Source of the DNA: Hyphococcus sp.
Lineage (GTDB): Bacteria; Pseudomonadota; Alphaproteobacteria; Caulobacterales; Parvularculaceae
DNA length: 64,000 nt
Assembly: GCA_021776245.1 (NCBI GenBank)
Contig: JAJFGF010000054.1
Location: forward strand, 248,001 to 312,000
Direction of reading: 5' to 3'
Below the pieces are notes generated by a model, which was given only the letters and a program-made list of their open reading frames with translations, was not told where the DNA came from and made no database searches. Numbering within the stretch: the first letter of the stretch is position 1; the number at the start of each line of letters is the position of its first letter. Positions 27,593 to 36,651 of this stretch are shown in pieces. The position numbers were made by a program, and so were the translations under genes.

Positions 27593-28924
27593 TTAGCGGT
27601 AAAAGGCGGTCTCATTGCCGGTAAACGCCCAGGGCTCTTCCAAGTCAATGCAGGAAAGAACATCGCCGCGCGCTTCAATTTTCAGGAAGCCAAGATCATC
27701 GCCATTGCGCTGAGGCTTCAGCAAAATCACGCCATTGATCCGGGGGCCAACAAAATTCGCACGCAAGCCTTCATAGCAATAAAACTCATCGTCCCGTGTT
27801 TTGTTGAACGGCGCGTTGATACGACCTTCGCCCTTTTTGAAGGAAAGGAAATCCTTTGTCGCCGCCTTGCGTTCCGCGTCCATCATCGGCGCCATGCTGA
27901 TGAGCGCAGGCGTCAAGGACGGCAGGCGGCCATGCAACGCGAAAATCAGCCGATCAGGATCGATGGCGTCGGCGGCAAGTGCGATGGCGCTGACTTTTGT
28001 CGTCGCAGCGTTATGGGCTGCGTCGGTAAACCATGCGCCTTGCACGGCGTCCGGCGTATCAATAAGCGCCGCGCGGCACGCATTTTCTCCCTTGGCGCGA
28101 CGGATGCCCCAGCTGTCGCCGAGTTTACTGATCCATTTGGTCTGGTCGTCCTTGGGGAGGTATTCGATGGCGCAGCGCGCGCGCCCGGTTTCCGGCGCGA
28201 TGGTCCTGATAAGCGACGGCGCTGCGTCAAACACTGCCGCGCGGGCATAAGGATTGGACCTATATCGTTCCGGACGCGCCATCGCGGCGGGCGTTGCGCC
28301 AAGATCGTGCAGGCCGACATCGAACCCATCGGCGTCGCCGATGACGTCGCCCGCATGTACGCGAATACGAACTTCTGCGGCGATATGATCAGGGCCGCCC
28401 AATTCTGTGAATGCAGCAAGACCGCCTGCGCGCCGCAGAATATCGTCGCTGATATTGTTGAGGCGGCCATAGTAAAATGAAATCTTCTCGCAGGATTTGA
28501 AATGAACTGTCCAGCTTTGCGCCATGGCGCGGCCATAGGGGTCGCGGTTAATCTTGCGCTCGAGTGCGATAATGTCCGCCTTGGCTGGCGCAAGCGCGTT
28601 CGTCGCACGGCGCTCAAAAGCGGTTTCGCCGCGGCGCATATTGATGCGGATATAGGGCGCCGGCAGGATTTCTCCGGGTGCGGTTACGCCGCCGAGAGGC
28701 GACACGCTCAAGACATCTTCAAATGGCGCGAAAGGACCGGTCAACGCCGGTTCGCCAATGGCGCAGGCGCGAGTCGCCATGGGGGCGCCGTCAGCAGCGG
28801 CGGCAACCGCGACAACTTTTTCGACATAGTGTCTGCCAGCATTCGGCTTCAGGATCACTGCGCCAATCAGCGCCGCCGTGAATAGAACCGCCGCAAGCCT
28901 TGTGTAGTAACCCTCGCCCGACAT
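27593..28924 (-). CDS. Exported protein with a degenerate M23-like fold, function unknown
   Basis: A 443-residue protein with an N-terminal membrane or signal segment (about residues 8-25). The segments VSPLGGVTAPGEILPAPYI and VRIRVHAGDVIGDADGFDVG repeat a pattern seen in a family of M23-like (lysostaphin-fold) proteins in which the zinc ligands are lost: the first histidine is replaced and no HxH remains. This makes a carrier or binding role more likely than peptidase activity. The C-terminal half has several cysteines and no family I recognise. It lies 70 bp upstream of the D-aminoacylase gene on the same strand and may share its transcript. Confidence 0.5.
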   Translation of the reverse strand: MSGEGYYTRLAAVLFTAALIGAVILKPNAGRHYVEKVVAVAAAADGAPMATRACAIGEPALTGPFAPFEDVLSVSPLGGVTAPGEILPAPYIRINMRRGETAFERRATNALAPAKADIIALERKINRDPYGRAMAQSWTVHFKSCEKISFYYGRLNNISDDILRRAGGLAAFTELGGPDHIAAEVRIRVHAGDVIGDADGFDVGLHDLGATPAAMARPERYRSNPYARAAVFDAAPSLIRTIAPETGRARCAIEYLPKDDQTKWISKLGDSWGIRRAKGENACRAALIDTPDAVQGAWFTDAAHNAATTKVSAIALAADAIDPDRLIFALHGRLPSLTPALISMAPMMDAERKAATKDFLSFKKGEGRINAPFNKTRDDEFYCYEGLRANFVGPRINGVILLKPQRNGDDLGFLKIEARGDVLSCIDLEEPWAFTGNETAFYR

Positions 28925-29047
28925 GCGAAATCCCCAAATTCCCCGCCGCCAGAGTCCTATTTGCGCCCGGCCAAGTCAAGGCGCACGAAGTCTCGAAAAT
29001 ACAACATTTGCGGGCGCTCAGTGCGTTACCTGCAACGCTTGAGTGTT

Positions 29048-30523
29048 CTAATTTCTCCAAAATGAGGGAGAAAATAGCACAAGGATGGTAAACAATTCGA
29101 GCCGCCCAAGCAGCATGCCCGCCGCCAGCAATAGTTTGACCGGATCGGGGAGCGAGCCAAAATTACCAGCCGGTCCGATAATGTCGCCAAGGCCCGGGCC
29201 GACATTGGCGATTGCGCTGCCGGCGGCTGAAAGCGCGGTCAACGTGTCGAGGCCAAAGCCCGATAACAAAACGGCAAGCGTGGCAAAAGATGCGAAATAA
29301 ACAAAGAAAAAACTCAAGACGGAAACAAAAACGTCATCTGTCAACGGGCGATGATTGTAACGCGCAACGAAAACGCCATTGGGATGCGCAAGGCGGCGCA
29401 CATAGACAGTCAGCGCGGCCAGCGCGACTTGAAATCGAAAGACTTTCATGCCGCAGGATGTTGATCCGGCGCAGCCGCCGATAAACATTATACAAAAGAA
29501 AAACCCGATCGCGAAAGGCCCCCATGCATTGTAGTCTGTCGTTGCATAGCCGGTGCCCGTGAGCACAGAGACGACATTAAACAGGGCAAGGCGAAAGGCC
29601 GTGAAAAGGGTGACATCATCAAACAATGTCAGCACCCGAAACATCATGACAATCGTAAGGCTGGCAACAATCGCGATGAAGAACCGGATTTGACTGTCGG
29701 TGAATAGGCGCCGCCAGGCGCCGCGCAAAAAAGCGGCGAGGAAAATTCCGAATGGAAGACTGCCGATGATCATGAAGATCGTGACGACCATGTCCAGCGG
29801 CGCGCGGCCCACAGTCAGAAATGCCTGCAGTGAGGCGTCCTTGGTTGAAAAGCCGCCTGTTGCGACGGTTGTCATCGCATGATTAAGTGCGTGCCAGGCC
29901 GGCATGCCAAACGCCCACAAGCACAAAAAACACAAGGTGGTGAAGAAAACATAGATCATCGTCAGCGCGACTGAATATTGCGCTGCATTGGCGATGAATT
30001 TTTCCGTCGTGTCCCACGCTTCACTTTTGAAAATCTGCATGCCGCCGACTTTCAGCGCCGGCAGCACGGCAAAGGCCATGATAATGATGCCGACGCCGCC
30101 GAACCATTGCAGCATGGAACGCCACAAAAGCGCGCCAGGCGGCGCGTCATCGAGACCGGAAACGACAGTCGATCCAGTGGTTGTTATGCCGGACATCGCC
30201 TCAAAAAAAGCGTCCACATAGGAAAGTTGCAAGCCGCCCATGGACAAGGGAATCGCAGCAAACAGAACCAGGGCCAGCCAGCTTGCCCCCGTCAGCAAAA
30301 ACCCCTGCCGCACATTGAGCGATTCAATCGGTCCCCAGCTGGCGGCTGCGGCGCCGCCGCCGATAAAAACCGAAGCAATGGCGCCGATCGCAAAGCTCGC
30401 CCAATCGGCGCGATGCACGTCATCCGCCGAGGATAGATCGGCGAGCATCGGGATCAGCATGGTAAGGCCGAGGACCGCGACAAGCGCGCCGGTTACAAGA
30501 ACAACGGGGCGAAGGGTGAACAT
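29048..30523 (-). CDS. trkH: TrkH family potassium uptake protein
   Basis: A 491-residue membrane protein with the four pore-loop repeats of the Trk/Ktr/HKT superfamily: selectivity-filter glycines are visible in GITTTGSTVV, TVATGGFSTKD, VLTGTGYATTD and IANVGPGLG. It is the channel subunit of a potassium uptake system driven by membrane potential and normally gated by TrkA, which is not encoded nearby. It is a single gene with its start facing the repeat at 30580-30741. Confidence 0.94.
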   Translation of the reverse strand: MFTLRPVVLVTGALVAVLGLTMLIPMLADLSSADDVHRADWASFAIGAIASVFIGGGAAAASWGPIESLNVRQGFLLTGASWLALVLFAAIPLSMGGLQLSYVDAFFEAMSGITTTGSTVVSGLDDAPPGALLWRSMLQWFGGVGIIIMAFAVLPALKVGGMQIFKSEAWDTTEKFIANAAQYSVALTMIYVFFTTLCFLCLWAFGMPAWHALNHAMTTVATGGFSTKDASLQAFLTVGRAPLDMVVTIFMIIGSLPFGIFLAAFLRGAWRRLFTDSQIRFFIAIVASLTIVMMFRVLTLFDDVTLFTAFRLALFNVVSVLTGTGYATTDYNAWGPFAIGFFFCIMFIGGCAGSTSCGMKVFRFQVALAALTVYVRRLAHPNGVFVARYNHRPLTDDVFVSVLSFFFVYFASFATLAVLLSGFGLDTLTALSAAGSAIANVGPGLGDIIGPAGNFGSLPDPVKLLLAAGMLLGRLELFTILVLFSPSFWRN

Positions 30524-30579
30524 CGTTTGATTGCAGCGCTATGGGAACGCCGCCCTTTTCCAATGACGATATTGCCGCT

Positions 30580-30741
30580 AGGGCGTTTCCGAGATAACGT
30601 GGTCTCCGATTTATCGTTCCCGACCGCGAAGGCGGTCAAGATTTTGGTTAGCGCGCCTTCGCGCGCGGGAAACGCCCCAGCAAATAAGTTTGGCGCATTT
30701 CTGATGGGAAAACCGCTCCACACTTTATCCGGAAATGCGCT
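30580..30741 (+). repeat. Dispersed palindromic intergenic repeat, family 1, copy A
   Basis: A 160 bp element that shares its first 100 bp with 61519-61618 at roughly nine of ten positions. It starts TAGGGCGTTTCC and has inverted copies GGGCGTTTCC (30581-30590) and GGAAACGCCC (30668-30677), inner hairpins GACCGCGAAGGCGGTC and GCGCGCCTTCGCGCGC, and then a second pair GCGCATTTC and GAAATGCGC. The TAG at its right end provides, on the minus strand, the stop codon of apaG (CTA at 30740-30742). No transposase is present; the structure suggests a non-autonomous or REP-like element. Confidence 0.75.
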
Positions 30742-31132
30742 AGTGGATTTGACGCAGTTCATGCGGGCTGTCGAGAGAGAACGCCGGAATCTCAACATCG
30801 AAACTGCCGCCGTCCGGGGTCTCCATACTATATTTTCCGACCATTAATCCCGATGGCGTGGAAAGCGGCGCGCCGGACGTATATTCAAATCCCTCGCCCG
30901 GACGGATGATCGGTTGTTCGCCGACAACGCCATCGCCTGCAACCTCGTCAGTCACGCCCCGGGCATCGGTAATCTGCCAATGGCGCGTGCGCAGGCGCAC
31001 GGCTTCGCCTGATTCATTGTCGATACGCACCGTATAGGCCCAGACATAGCGTGGTTCGTCCGGATCGGACTGATCTTCAAGATAGCTCGGGCTGACGCTG
31101 ACGCGAATGCCTTGCGTTACGCTTTCATACAT
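30740..31132 (-). CDS. apaG: ApaG domain protein
   Basis: A 130-residue protein of immunoglobulin-like fold that starts [18 protein letters not shown] and contains [30 protein letters not shown] and [10 protein letters not shown], the diagnostic ApaG segments. ApaG is linked to diadenosine tetraphosphate metabolism and divalent-cation resistance in enterobacteria; its biochemical role is not settled. The start at 31132 is chosen since the open frame upstream (to 31372) has no family resemblance and would overlap the dcd promoter. Confidence 0.93.
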   Translation of the reverse strand: MYESVTQGIRVSVSPSYLEDQSDPDEPRYVWAYTVRIDNESGEAVRLRTRHWQITDARGVTDEVAGDGVVGEQPIIRPGEGFEYTSGAPLSTPSGLMVGKYSMETPDGGSFDVEIPAFSLDSPHELRQIH

Positions 31133-31389
31133 CGTCTTACTCCGCCTAGAGGTACGGTGGCCGCGTCTTCTTTGTCCGCTTTTGTTTTGCTCGCGTGCCA
31201 TGGGGCGCTCCTGAAAAAGGATTGGACTGTCAGTAATCATTTTGATTTTACGCCGCGTCGGCGTCAAAGACCAGCCAGCAGGTAAAATTCTATGCGTTGG
31301 GGAAAAGCGGCAGAGGAATTCGCGCAGACAAGCCTTTTCCCGCGCGAGGTCTTGCGCATCGCCGCCAGCCAATGCAAACGGAGCTCGTG

Positions 31390-32496
31390 ATGAATAAGCT
31401 CAACAAACATGATGGCGTTTTATCCGCTGAAATGATCGCGACGCTGATCAATGAAGGCGTAATTAAAGGTGCGTCGCTGTCGCGTTTGCAACCGGCGAGC
31501 CTGGATCTCGGCCTTGGATCCCGGGCATGGCGCGTGCGCGCTTCATTCTTGCCTTCAAAAGCGCGCAGCGTCGCTGCGCGGCTTGAGGACGGCCTCACGA
31601 TGCAGGCGTTCAATCTTGACGACGGCGCCGTGCTGGAACGCGGCTGCGTTTACCTTGTTGAGTTATGCGAACACCTCGACTTGCCGACCAATATTATCGG
31701 CGCCGCGAATCCGAAAAGCTCAACCGGACGCATTGATGTCTTTGTCCGGCTCGTCACCGATTTTGGCGCGGCGTTTGACGAAATTCCTGCGGGATATAAG
31801 GGGCCGCTTTATGCGGAAATCAGCCCCCGGACCTTCTCGATTTTTGTGCGTGCGGGCTCAAGCCTAAATCAGCTACGCCTGAAGCGCGGCGATTACCGCG
31901 TCAATGACGTGGCGCTAAAGGCGCTTCATAGCGAAACGCCGCTGGTTGCCGGCGCTGCGGATTTGGCGGCGGATATCGATGGAGGGCTCGGCCTCAGTGT
32001 TTGTCTGAAGGGCGCGGACGATGTGATTGGCTGGCGCGCGCGCCGCCATTCCGGATTGGTTGATGTCGACAAGGTCGATGCGCTCGACGCCAATGATTTT
32101 TTTGAACCGCTGGGTCCGCAAAAATCCGGATTTATCATTCTTGATCCTGACGAGTTTTATATCCTCGCCTCCAAGGAGGCGCTGGTCATTCCCCCGGACT
32201 ATGCCGCGGAGATGACGCCGATCAATCCGGGGCTAGGTGAATTTCGTGTCCATTATGCTGGTTTTTTCGACCCTGGTTTTGGCTGGTCCGACGGCGAGTC
32301 CAATGGCAGCCGCGCTGTCCTGGAAGTTCGAAGCCATGACGCACCCTTTGTGCTGGAAGACGGTCAGCTCGTGGCGCGCCTTGTTTACGAACGTATGGCG
32401 GCGCGTCCGGACCGTCTATACGGCGCCGGTCTTAAATCAAATTATCAGGGCCAGGGCCTCAAATTGTCGAAACATTTTCGCTCTGCGCCAGTATAG
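31390..32496 (+). CDS. dcd: 2'-deoxycytidine 5'-triphosphate deaminase (two-domain form)
   Basis: A 368-residue protein made of two dCTP deaminase/dUTPase-like halves. The first half has [16 protein letters not shown] and [14 protein letters not shown] (the substrate motif), plus [22 protein letters not shown]; the second begins near residue 215 and includes [14 protein letters not shown]-like and [13 protein letters not shown] segments. Single-domain Dcd is about 190 residues and works as a trimer; the double form is usual in alphaproteobacteria. It makes dUTP for thymidylate synthesis. The ATG at 31390 has GGAG 8 bases upstream. Confidence 0.9.
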   Translation: MNKLNKHDGVLSAEMIATLINEGVIKGASLSRLQPASLDLGLGSRAWRVRASFLPSKARSVAARLEDGLTMQAFNLDDGAVLERGCVYLVELCEHLDLPTNIIGAANPKSSTGRIDVFVRLVTDFGAAFDEIPAGYKGPLYAEISPRTFSIFVRAGSSLNQLRLKRGDYRVNDVALKALHSETPLVAGAADLAADIDGGLGLSVCLKGADDVIGWRARRHSGLVDVDKVDALDANDFFEPLGPQKSGFIILDPDEFYILASKEALVIPPDYAAEMTPINPGLGEFRVHYAGFFDPGFGWSDGESNGSRAVLEVRSHDAPFVLEDGQLVARLVYERMAARPDRLYGAGLKSNYQGQGLKLSKHFRSAPV

Positions 32497-32580
32497 AAAG
32501 ATGCGGGCGCCGTCATTGACCGCACTGTGATATGGGGTCACAACCCGCGCGGCTTTATGAAAAAACCGGAACGCCCGCCC

Positions 32581-34248
32581 ATGACCGCCATTGAGACAAA
32601 AACATTTACCGCCAATGACGCGGACGCAGCGAAGTCCTGGCCTTTTCAGGAGGCGCGGCGGCTGATCAGGCGCATGGAGCGGGTAAAAAAAAAGGATCCC
32701 GTGATATTTGAGACAGGATACGGTCCGTCGGGGCTTCCTCATATCGGCACCTTTCAGGAAGTGGCGCGCACGACGATGGTGCGCCGGGCGTTCGAGCTTT
32801 TGACCGGCCGGGAGACCAAACTGATTTGTTTTTCCGACGATATGGACGGGCTCAGAAAGGTTCCTGACAATATTCCCAATAGGGAGATGCTGGCGCAATA
32901 CTGTGAGGAGGGAAATCCGAACGGAGGATGGATTCGTTTTGGCACTCCGGTTTCAGATATTCCTGACCCATTCGGGTGCTGCGAAAGTTTTGCGGCTCAT
33001 AATAATAAAAAGCTTCGGAACTTTTTAGATAGTTTTGGATTCGAATATGAATTCATTTCGGCCGCGCAGAAATACAAATCAGGTCAATTTGATGACGCAA
33101 TTAAATTGATTTTGAAAAAATATGATGAGATTCGGGCAATCGTTTTGCCTACTTTGGGAGTGGAACGACAACATACTTATTCACCAATACTGCCTATTGG
33201 AAACCACGACGGACTCGGAAAATCATCGGAGAGAGCGCAAGTCATACACTGCGCGCGAATTGTCGATAAAGGAGTCGGCGACGGACAAGTGTTGCTCCAG
33301 AGCTTTGATCAGGCCGGAATGCCGATTGGCAAGCCATTTGTGCACAATATTCTTTCAGGCGGGTGCAAGCTTCAGTGGAAAGTTGATTGGGGAATGCGAT
33401 GGTTTGCACTCGGCGTTGATTATGAGATGGCCGGTGAGGATCTAACCGAGTCGACCAAACTTTCTTCGCGCATCGTGCGGGCTCTCGGCGGCGAACCGCC
33501 GGAAGGTTTTAACTTTCAGCTGTTTCTCGACGAGCACGGCAAGAAAATATCCAAATCCAAAGGCAATGGCATCTCGATTGATGAATGGCTGACTTACGCC
33601 TCGCCGGAAAGTCTTGCGTTTTATGGGTATCAGGCCCCGAAAAAGGCAAAGAAGCTTTATTTCGATGTGATCCCCAAAACCGTTGACGAATATTGGACAT
33701 GGGTTCAAAAATATCGCGATCAGGAAGGTGAAAAAGCGCTCGATAATCCGGTCTGGCATGTGCATCAGGGAAAGCCGCCCGTTGATGCGCCGCCAGTGAG
33801 TTTTGCGCTATTGCTCAATCTTGTCAGTGCGTCCGGTTCCGCAGACCCGAATGTGTTGCGGGGGTTTGTCAAAAAATATCGCCCCGACGCCAGCGAAGCG
33901 GAGCTTGCAGCAACCGACGCGATGATTGCTTTTGCCGGGCGCTATTTTGATGATTTCATTAAGCCGCACAAAAAATTCCGGGCGCCCGACGCCGGCGAAC
34001 GCGCCGCTCTGGAAATGCTGTCGGCCCGCCTGAAAGAGCTCGGTGACGGCCTGGAGGAAAATGATTATCAGACCGCCGTGTTCGATGCGGGCAAGGCGCA
34101 GAATTACGAAAATATTCGCGACTGGTTCAAGGGGCTCTATGAAGTGGTGTTCGGACAATCTGACGGCCCGCGTATGGGGGCGTTCACGCGGATTTTCGGC
34201 GCTGCGGCAACTGCAAAACTGATCGACGAGGCGCTTGCGAGGGCGTAG
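32581..34248 (+). CDS. lysK: Class I lysyl-tRNA synthetase
   Basis: A 555-residue class I LysRS, the archaeal-type enzyme also found in most alphaproteobacteria and unrelated to the class II LysS of E. coli. It has the HIGH-like motif GPSGLPHIGTF (about residues 44-54), the KMSKS-like motif HGKKISKSKGNGIS (near 322) and a helical anticodon-binding end. The start is uncertain: ATG at 32581 is used, but ATG at 32557 and GTG at 32527 are in frame. Base composition in the first half, around 33000-33350, is visibly more AT-rich and codon use differs from the rest of the gene. Confidence 0.93.
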   Translation: MTAIETKTFTANDADAAKSWPFQEARRLIRRMERVKKKDPVIFETGYGPSGLPHIGTFQEVARTTMVRRAFELLTGRETKLICFSDDMDGLRKVPDNIPNREMLAQYCEEGNPNGGWIRFGTPVSDIPDPFGCCESFAAHNNKKLRNFLDSFGFEYEFISAAQKYKSGQFDDAIKLILKKYDEIRAIVLPTLGVERQHTYSPILPIGNHDGLGKSSERAQVIHCARIVDKGVGDGQVLLQSFDQAGMPIGKPFVHNILSGGCKLQWKVDWGMRWFALGVDYEMAGEDLTESTKLSSRIVRALGGEPPEGFNFQLFLDEHGKKISKSKGNGISIDEWLTYASPESLAFYGYQAPKKAKKLYFDVIPKTVDEYWTWVQKYRDQEGEKALDNPVWHVHQGKPPVDAPPVSFALLLNLVSASGSADPNVLRGFVKKYRPDASEAELAATDAMIAFAGRYFDDFIKPHKKFRAPDAGERAALEMLSARLKELGDGLEENDYQTAVFDAGKAQNYENIRDWFKGLYEVVFGQSDGPRMGAFTRIFGAAATAKLIDEALARA

Positions 34249-34257
34249 CCTGCACAT

Positions 34258-34896
34258 ATGTGCTTTTCCGCCGCCGCCAGTTTTACCGCCGCTGCTGTCA
34301 TTGGCGCCATCGGCGCCGCAACATTGGCGCAAAAACCTGAAAAGCGGCGGCTCGCTTTCGCACTTATTCCGCTTATCTTTGCAGCACATCAGGCGATTGA
34401 AGGGCTTATCTGGCTTTCGCTTGACGGAGACGCTGCGCCGCCGGGGACGCTGGTCGTGGGCTACCTTTTCCTGGCGCAAATTTTTTGGCCGACTTTTACG
34501 CCTTTGTCGGTCCTGCTTTTCGAACGCGGCATGCGCCGGCGTTGGGCATTATGGATACTGCTCGCCGCGGGCGTCTTTGTTTCCGGGGTGATGGCGCTCA
34601 TTCTTGTCCAGCACGATTACGTCGTGACGATGGTCGGCCACAGCTTGCGCTATGCAACGGACCATGAATTCGAAGCGCGCCTTTCGGGTCTTTATCTGGT
34701 TACTACGACCGCGCCGTTTTTAATTGCGCGCCATCGTTATGTGATGGCCTTTGGCGGCGCTGTGTTGTTCAGCTCCGTTATCACTCAAATGGTCTTTTAT
34801 GAGACTGCGGCTTCTGTCTGGTGTTTTTTCGCCGCGCTTTCGAGTGCATTTGTTTTCCTGCATGTTCGGCGGCAGGCGCAGCTCCTGAAAAATTAG
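34258..34896 (+). CDS. DUF6629-like membrane protein
   Basis: A 212-residue protein with about six hydrophobic helices, starting MCFSAAASFTAAAVIGAIG. The conserved opening CFSAAASF and HQAIEGLIWL match the DUF6629 family, which has no known function. It starts 9 bp after the lysK stop and could be cotranscribed. Its end overlaps the convergent AhpD-like gene by 4 bp. Confidence 0.7.
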   Translation: MCFSAAASFTAAAVIGAIGAATLAQKPEKRRLAFALIPLIFAAHQAIEGLIWLSLDGDAAPPGTLVVGYLFLAQIFWPTFTPLSVLLFERGMRRRWALWILLAAGVFVSGVMALILVQHDYVVTMVGHSLRYATDHEFEARLSGLYLVTTTAPFLIARHRYVMAFGGAVLFSSVITQMVFYETAASVWCFFAALSSAFVFLHVRRQAQLLKN

Positions 34897-35450
34897 TCAA
34901 TACCGATCGATTTCCCAAATTCCGAATAAGTGCGGGTCCTGCGCATTTCAATTTCATTATCTGAAGGCGGGTTATCGGCGTAGTCGAATGCAACGCCGGT
35001 TCCCTCAATAATTCGATTCATGAAATTAAACAGCGCCGCTACTTGAACAGCGTCAAAGAGGGCGCATTCCGACCACCCAGCATCATAAACCGCCTGCGCG
35101 TCCGCGTCTCTCAACCGCGGCGGCAGGTCTTTTAGTTTCGCAACATATTTCAAGATCGGTTTCAGCCTGTCATCGACGGGCGCGGAATCTACATCGTCGA
35201 TGAGCGCGTCAATGACCGTCTCCTCGACGCCAAATGCGCGGGCCATTATTTTGTGGGCGCCGAAACAAAAGTTGCAGGCATTGAGGCCCGAGACATAAGC
35301 GGCGATCATCTCGCGCTCTGCGACGCTTAAGGGGCTGTCGCCGCGAAGGAGCGCGTCGTGATAAAGTAAGAGCGGCTTTATGTGGCCGGGAAACGCTTTG
35401 AACACATCGGCAAGATGGGGCGTTTCCGGAAGGGACGGAAATAACGGCAT
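34893..35450 (-). CDS. Peroxidase-related enzyme (AhpD/carboxymuconolactone decarboxylase family)
   Basis: A 185-residue helical protein with the AhpD active-site motif NACNFCFGAH (CxxC followed by His). Family members reduce peroxides or peroxiredoxins through the two cysteines, as in alkylhydroperoxidase AhpD. The N-terminal GHIKPLLLYHDALLRGDSPLS matches the 'peroxidase-related enzyme' subfamily. Confidence 0.85.
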   Translation of the reverse strand: MPLFPSLPETPHLADVFKAFPGHIKPLLLYHDALLRGDSPLSVAEREMIAAYVSGLNACNFCFGAHKIMARAFGVEETVIDALIDDVDSAPVDDRLKPILKYVAKLKDLPPRLRDADAQAVYDAGWSECALFDAVQVAALFNFMNRIIEGTGVAFDYADNPPSDNEIEMRRTRTYSEFGKSIGID

Positions 35451-35514
35451 GACATTCCTTGGTGCTAGAAATTTGGCTTAAAGCTGAATATTGACGCCAG
35501 TTGATTGCGGCCAG

Positions 35515-35949
35515 TCAGATTCGTTCACCCAACAGATAGCGGGCGACATCGGCATAGTCGATAATCAGTGAAATCAAATTTGTCGTAAACAGCACCCAAA
35601 GCCATATTCCGGACAGAGCCGAGAAATCCCACCGTGCTTGTCGGCGCCACAGATAGATCAGCAGCGGTGTCCAAAAGACCATATGGGCAAGGCCGAGGAT
35701 ACGCTGATAACCGAACTGCGCGAACAACAAATTCATCAAAATAATATTGCCGAGCATTGCCAGCAATATCCATTTTGCTTCGGCCCGCCTGAGGAATAAA
35801 AATCCACCAATCACGTTAATCGTTGCCATCCAGGCGACCCAGGCCTGTAGCCAAACGGGCTGCGCCATGATGGCGGCATTGAAAGCGCCCGGCGCCGCGG
35901 CGAGATTGATCAGACTGTCGAGCGCGCCCACGTCGGTTGTTTGCAGCAT
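35515..35949 (-). CDS. Hypothetical four-helix membrane protein
   Basis: A 144-residue protein with four hydrophobic segments (about residues 35-52, 60-78, 86-103 and 110-132), without a family I recognise. It lies 65 bp upstream of the AhpD-like gene on the same strand and may share its transcript. A good ATG at 35949 follows a plausible spacer from the divergent prkA leader. Confidence 0.6.
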   Translation of the reverse strand: MLQTTDVGALDSLINLAAAPGAFNAAIMAQPVWLQAWVAWMATINVIGGFLFLRRAEAKWILLAMLGNIILMNLLFAQFGYQRILGLAHMVFWTPLLIYLWRRQARWDFSALSGIWLWVLFTTNLISLIIDYADVARYLLGERI

Positions 35950-36651
35950 TCAATCGGTTCCTCATTCACCAGCGGTTATTAAATTATTAACGCACATTGA
36001 CGCGCGGTAACGCCTAGCAGTCACTCAAGGTGAGCGCCAAAATATATTCCGGCAAAACGAATCACTATCGATTCTAAATCGATAGCAGAAACGTTCAATA
36101 ACAATTGCGTTAAGTGTCCGGGCAAAAAAACTTTTGTCACAAAATAGCGTCGCCTTGTCAGACGCTTATCGCAATAATGGTGACAATTGGGCCGAGTCCG
36201 GATTAATTTCGTTGTCGCGCTGTCGCCGCAATTCTGTTATATTTTTTCATCAATGTCATTGTGGCAGTGACACAATATTAAGGCCCCGGCATTAACTTTG
36301 TTTGCGCGCTGTGTATGGGCGCCGGGGACGGGGAATCGTCGGGGAGAGGGATGAGTAGGGACAGGTAACGAAGCGATATTCGGCGAAGACAGATTGCGAG
36401 CGACAAAAATGACGCATCAATGTCACGAAGAAGCGAACAGGGCGCGGGCGCGCCGGTCTTGCGTCGACGCATGTGCAACCTACATCAATGATAGTGCTTT
36501 ATTGGGTAAAATGGCTGCAGAAGCGAAATTCGGAGAGCCTGGAACGGCGATGAATATGGCAAGGAAGGCGAGCGGGGCGCTGGGTCAACGGGACCAGCGC
36601 TTTTTTTGTCTCAAACTGATGGTGAACCAGCCCTTTCGGGCGGTGTAACAA
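35950..36651. other. Long leader upstream of the prkA-yeaH-spoVR operon
   Basis: About 700 bp with no gene I can support; the open frame 36394-36648 (plus) has no domain or codon-use support. Two dyads stand out: CTATCGATT-CTA-AATCGATAG at 36065-36085 and TGTCATTG-TGG-CAGTGACA (one mismatch) at 36254-36272. Neither is followed by a T-run, so they look like protein-binding sites. The stretch 36060-36280 is AT-rich, as expected of a promoter region. The length suggests multiple promoters or a long untranslated leader. Confidence 0.5.
36065..36085. promoter_or_regulatory. Inverted repeat, candidate operator upstream of prkA
   Basis: Perfect 9-base arms CTATCGATT and AATCGATAG around a 3-base centre. 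It lies between the divergent membrane-protein gene and the prkA operon; no T-run follows, so an operator is more likely than a terminator. Confidence 0.4.

Noticed and set aside
36394-36648. Open frame of 84 codons in the prkA leader
   Set aside because: No family, cysteine- and arginine-rich translation with irregular codon use; more likely an untranslated leader.
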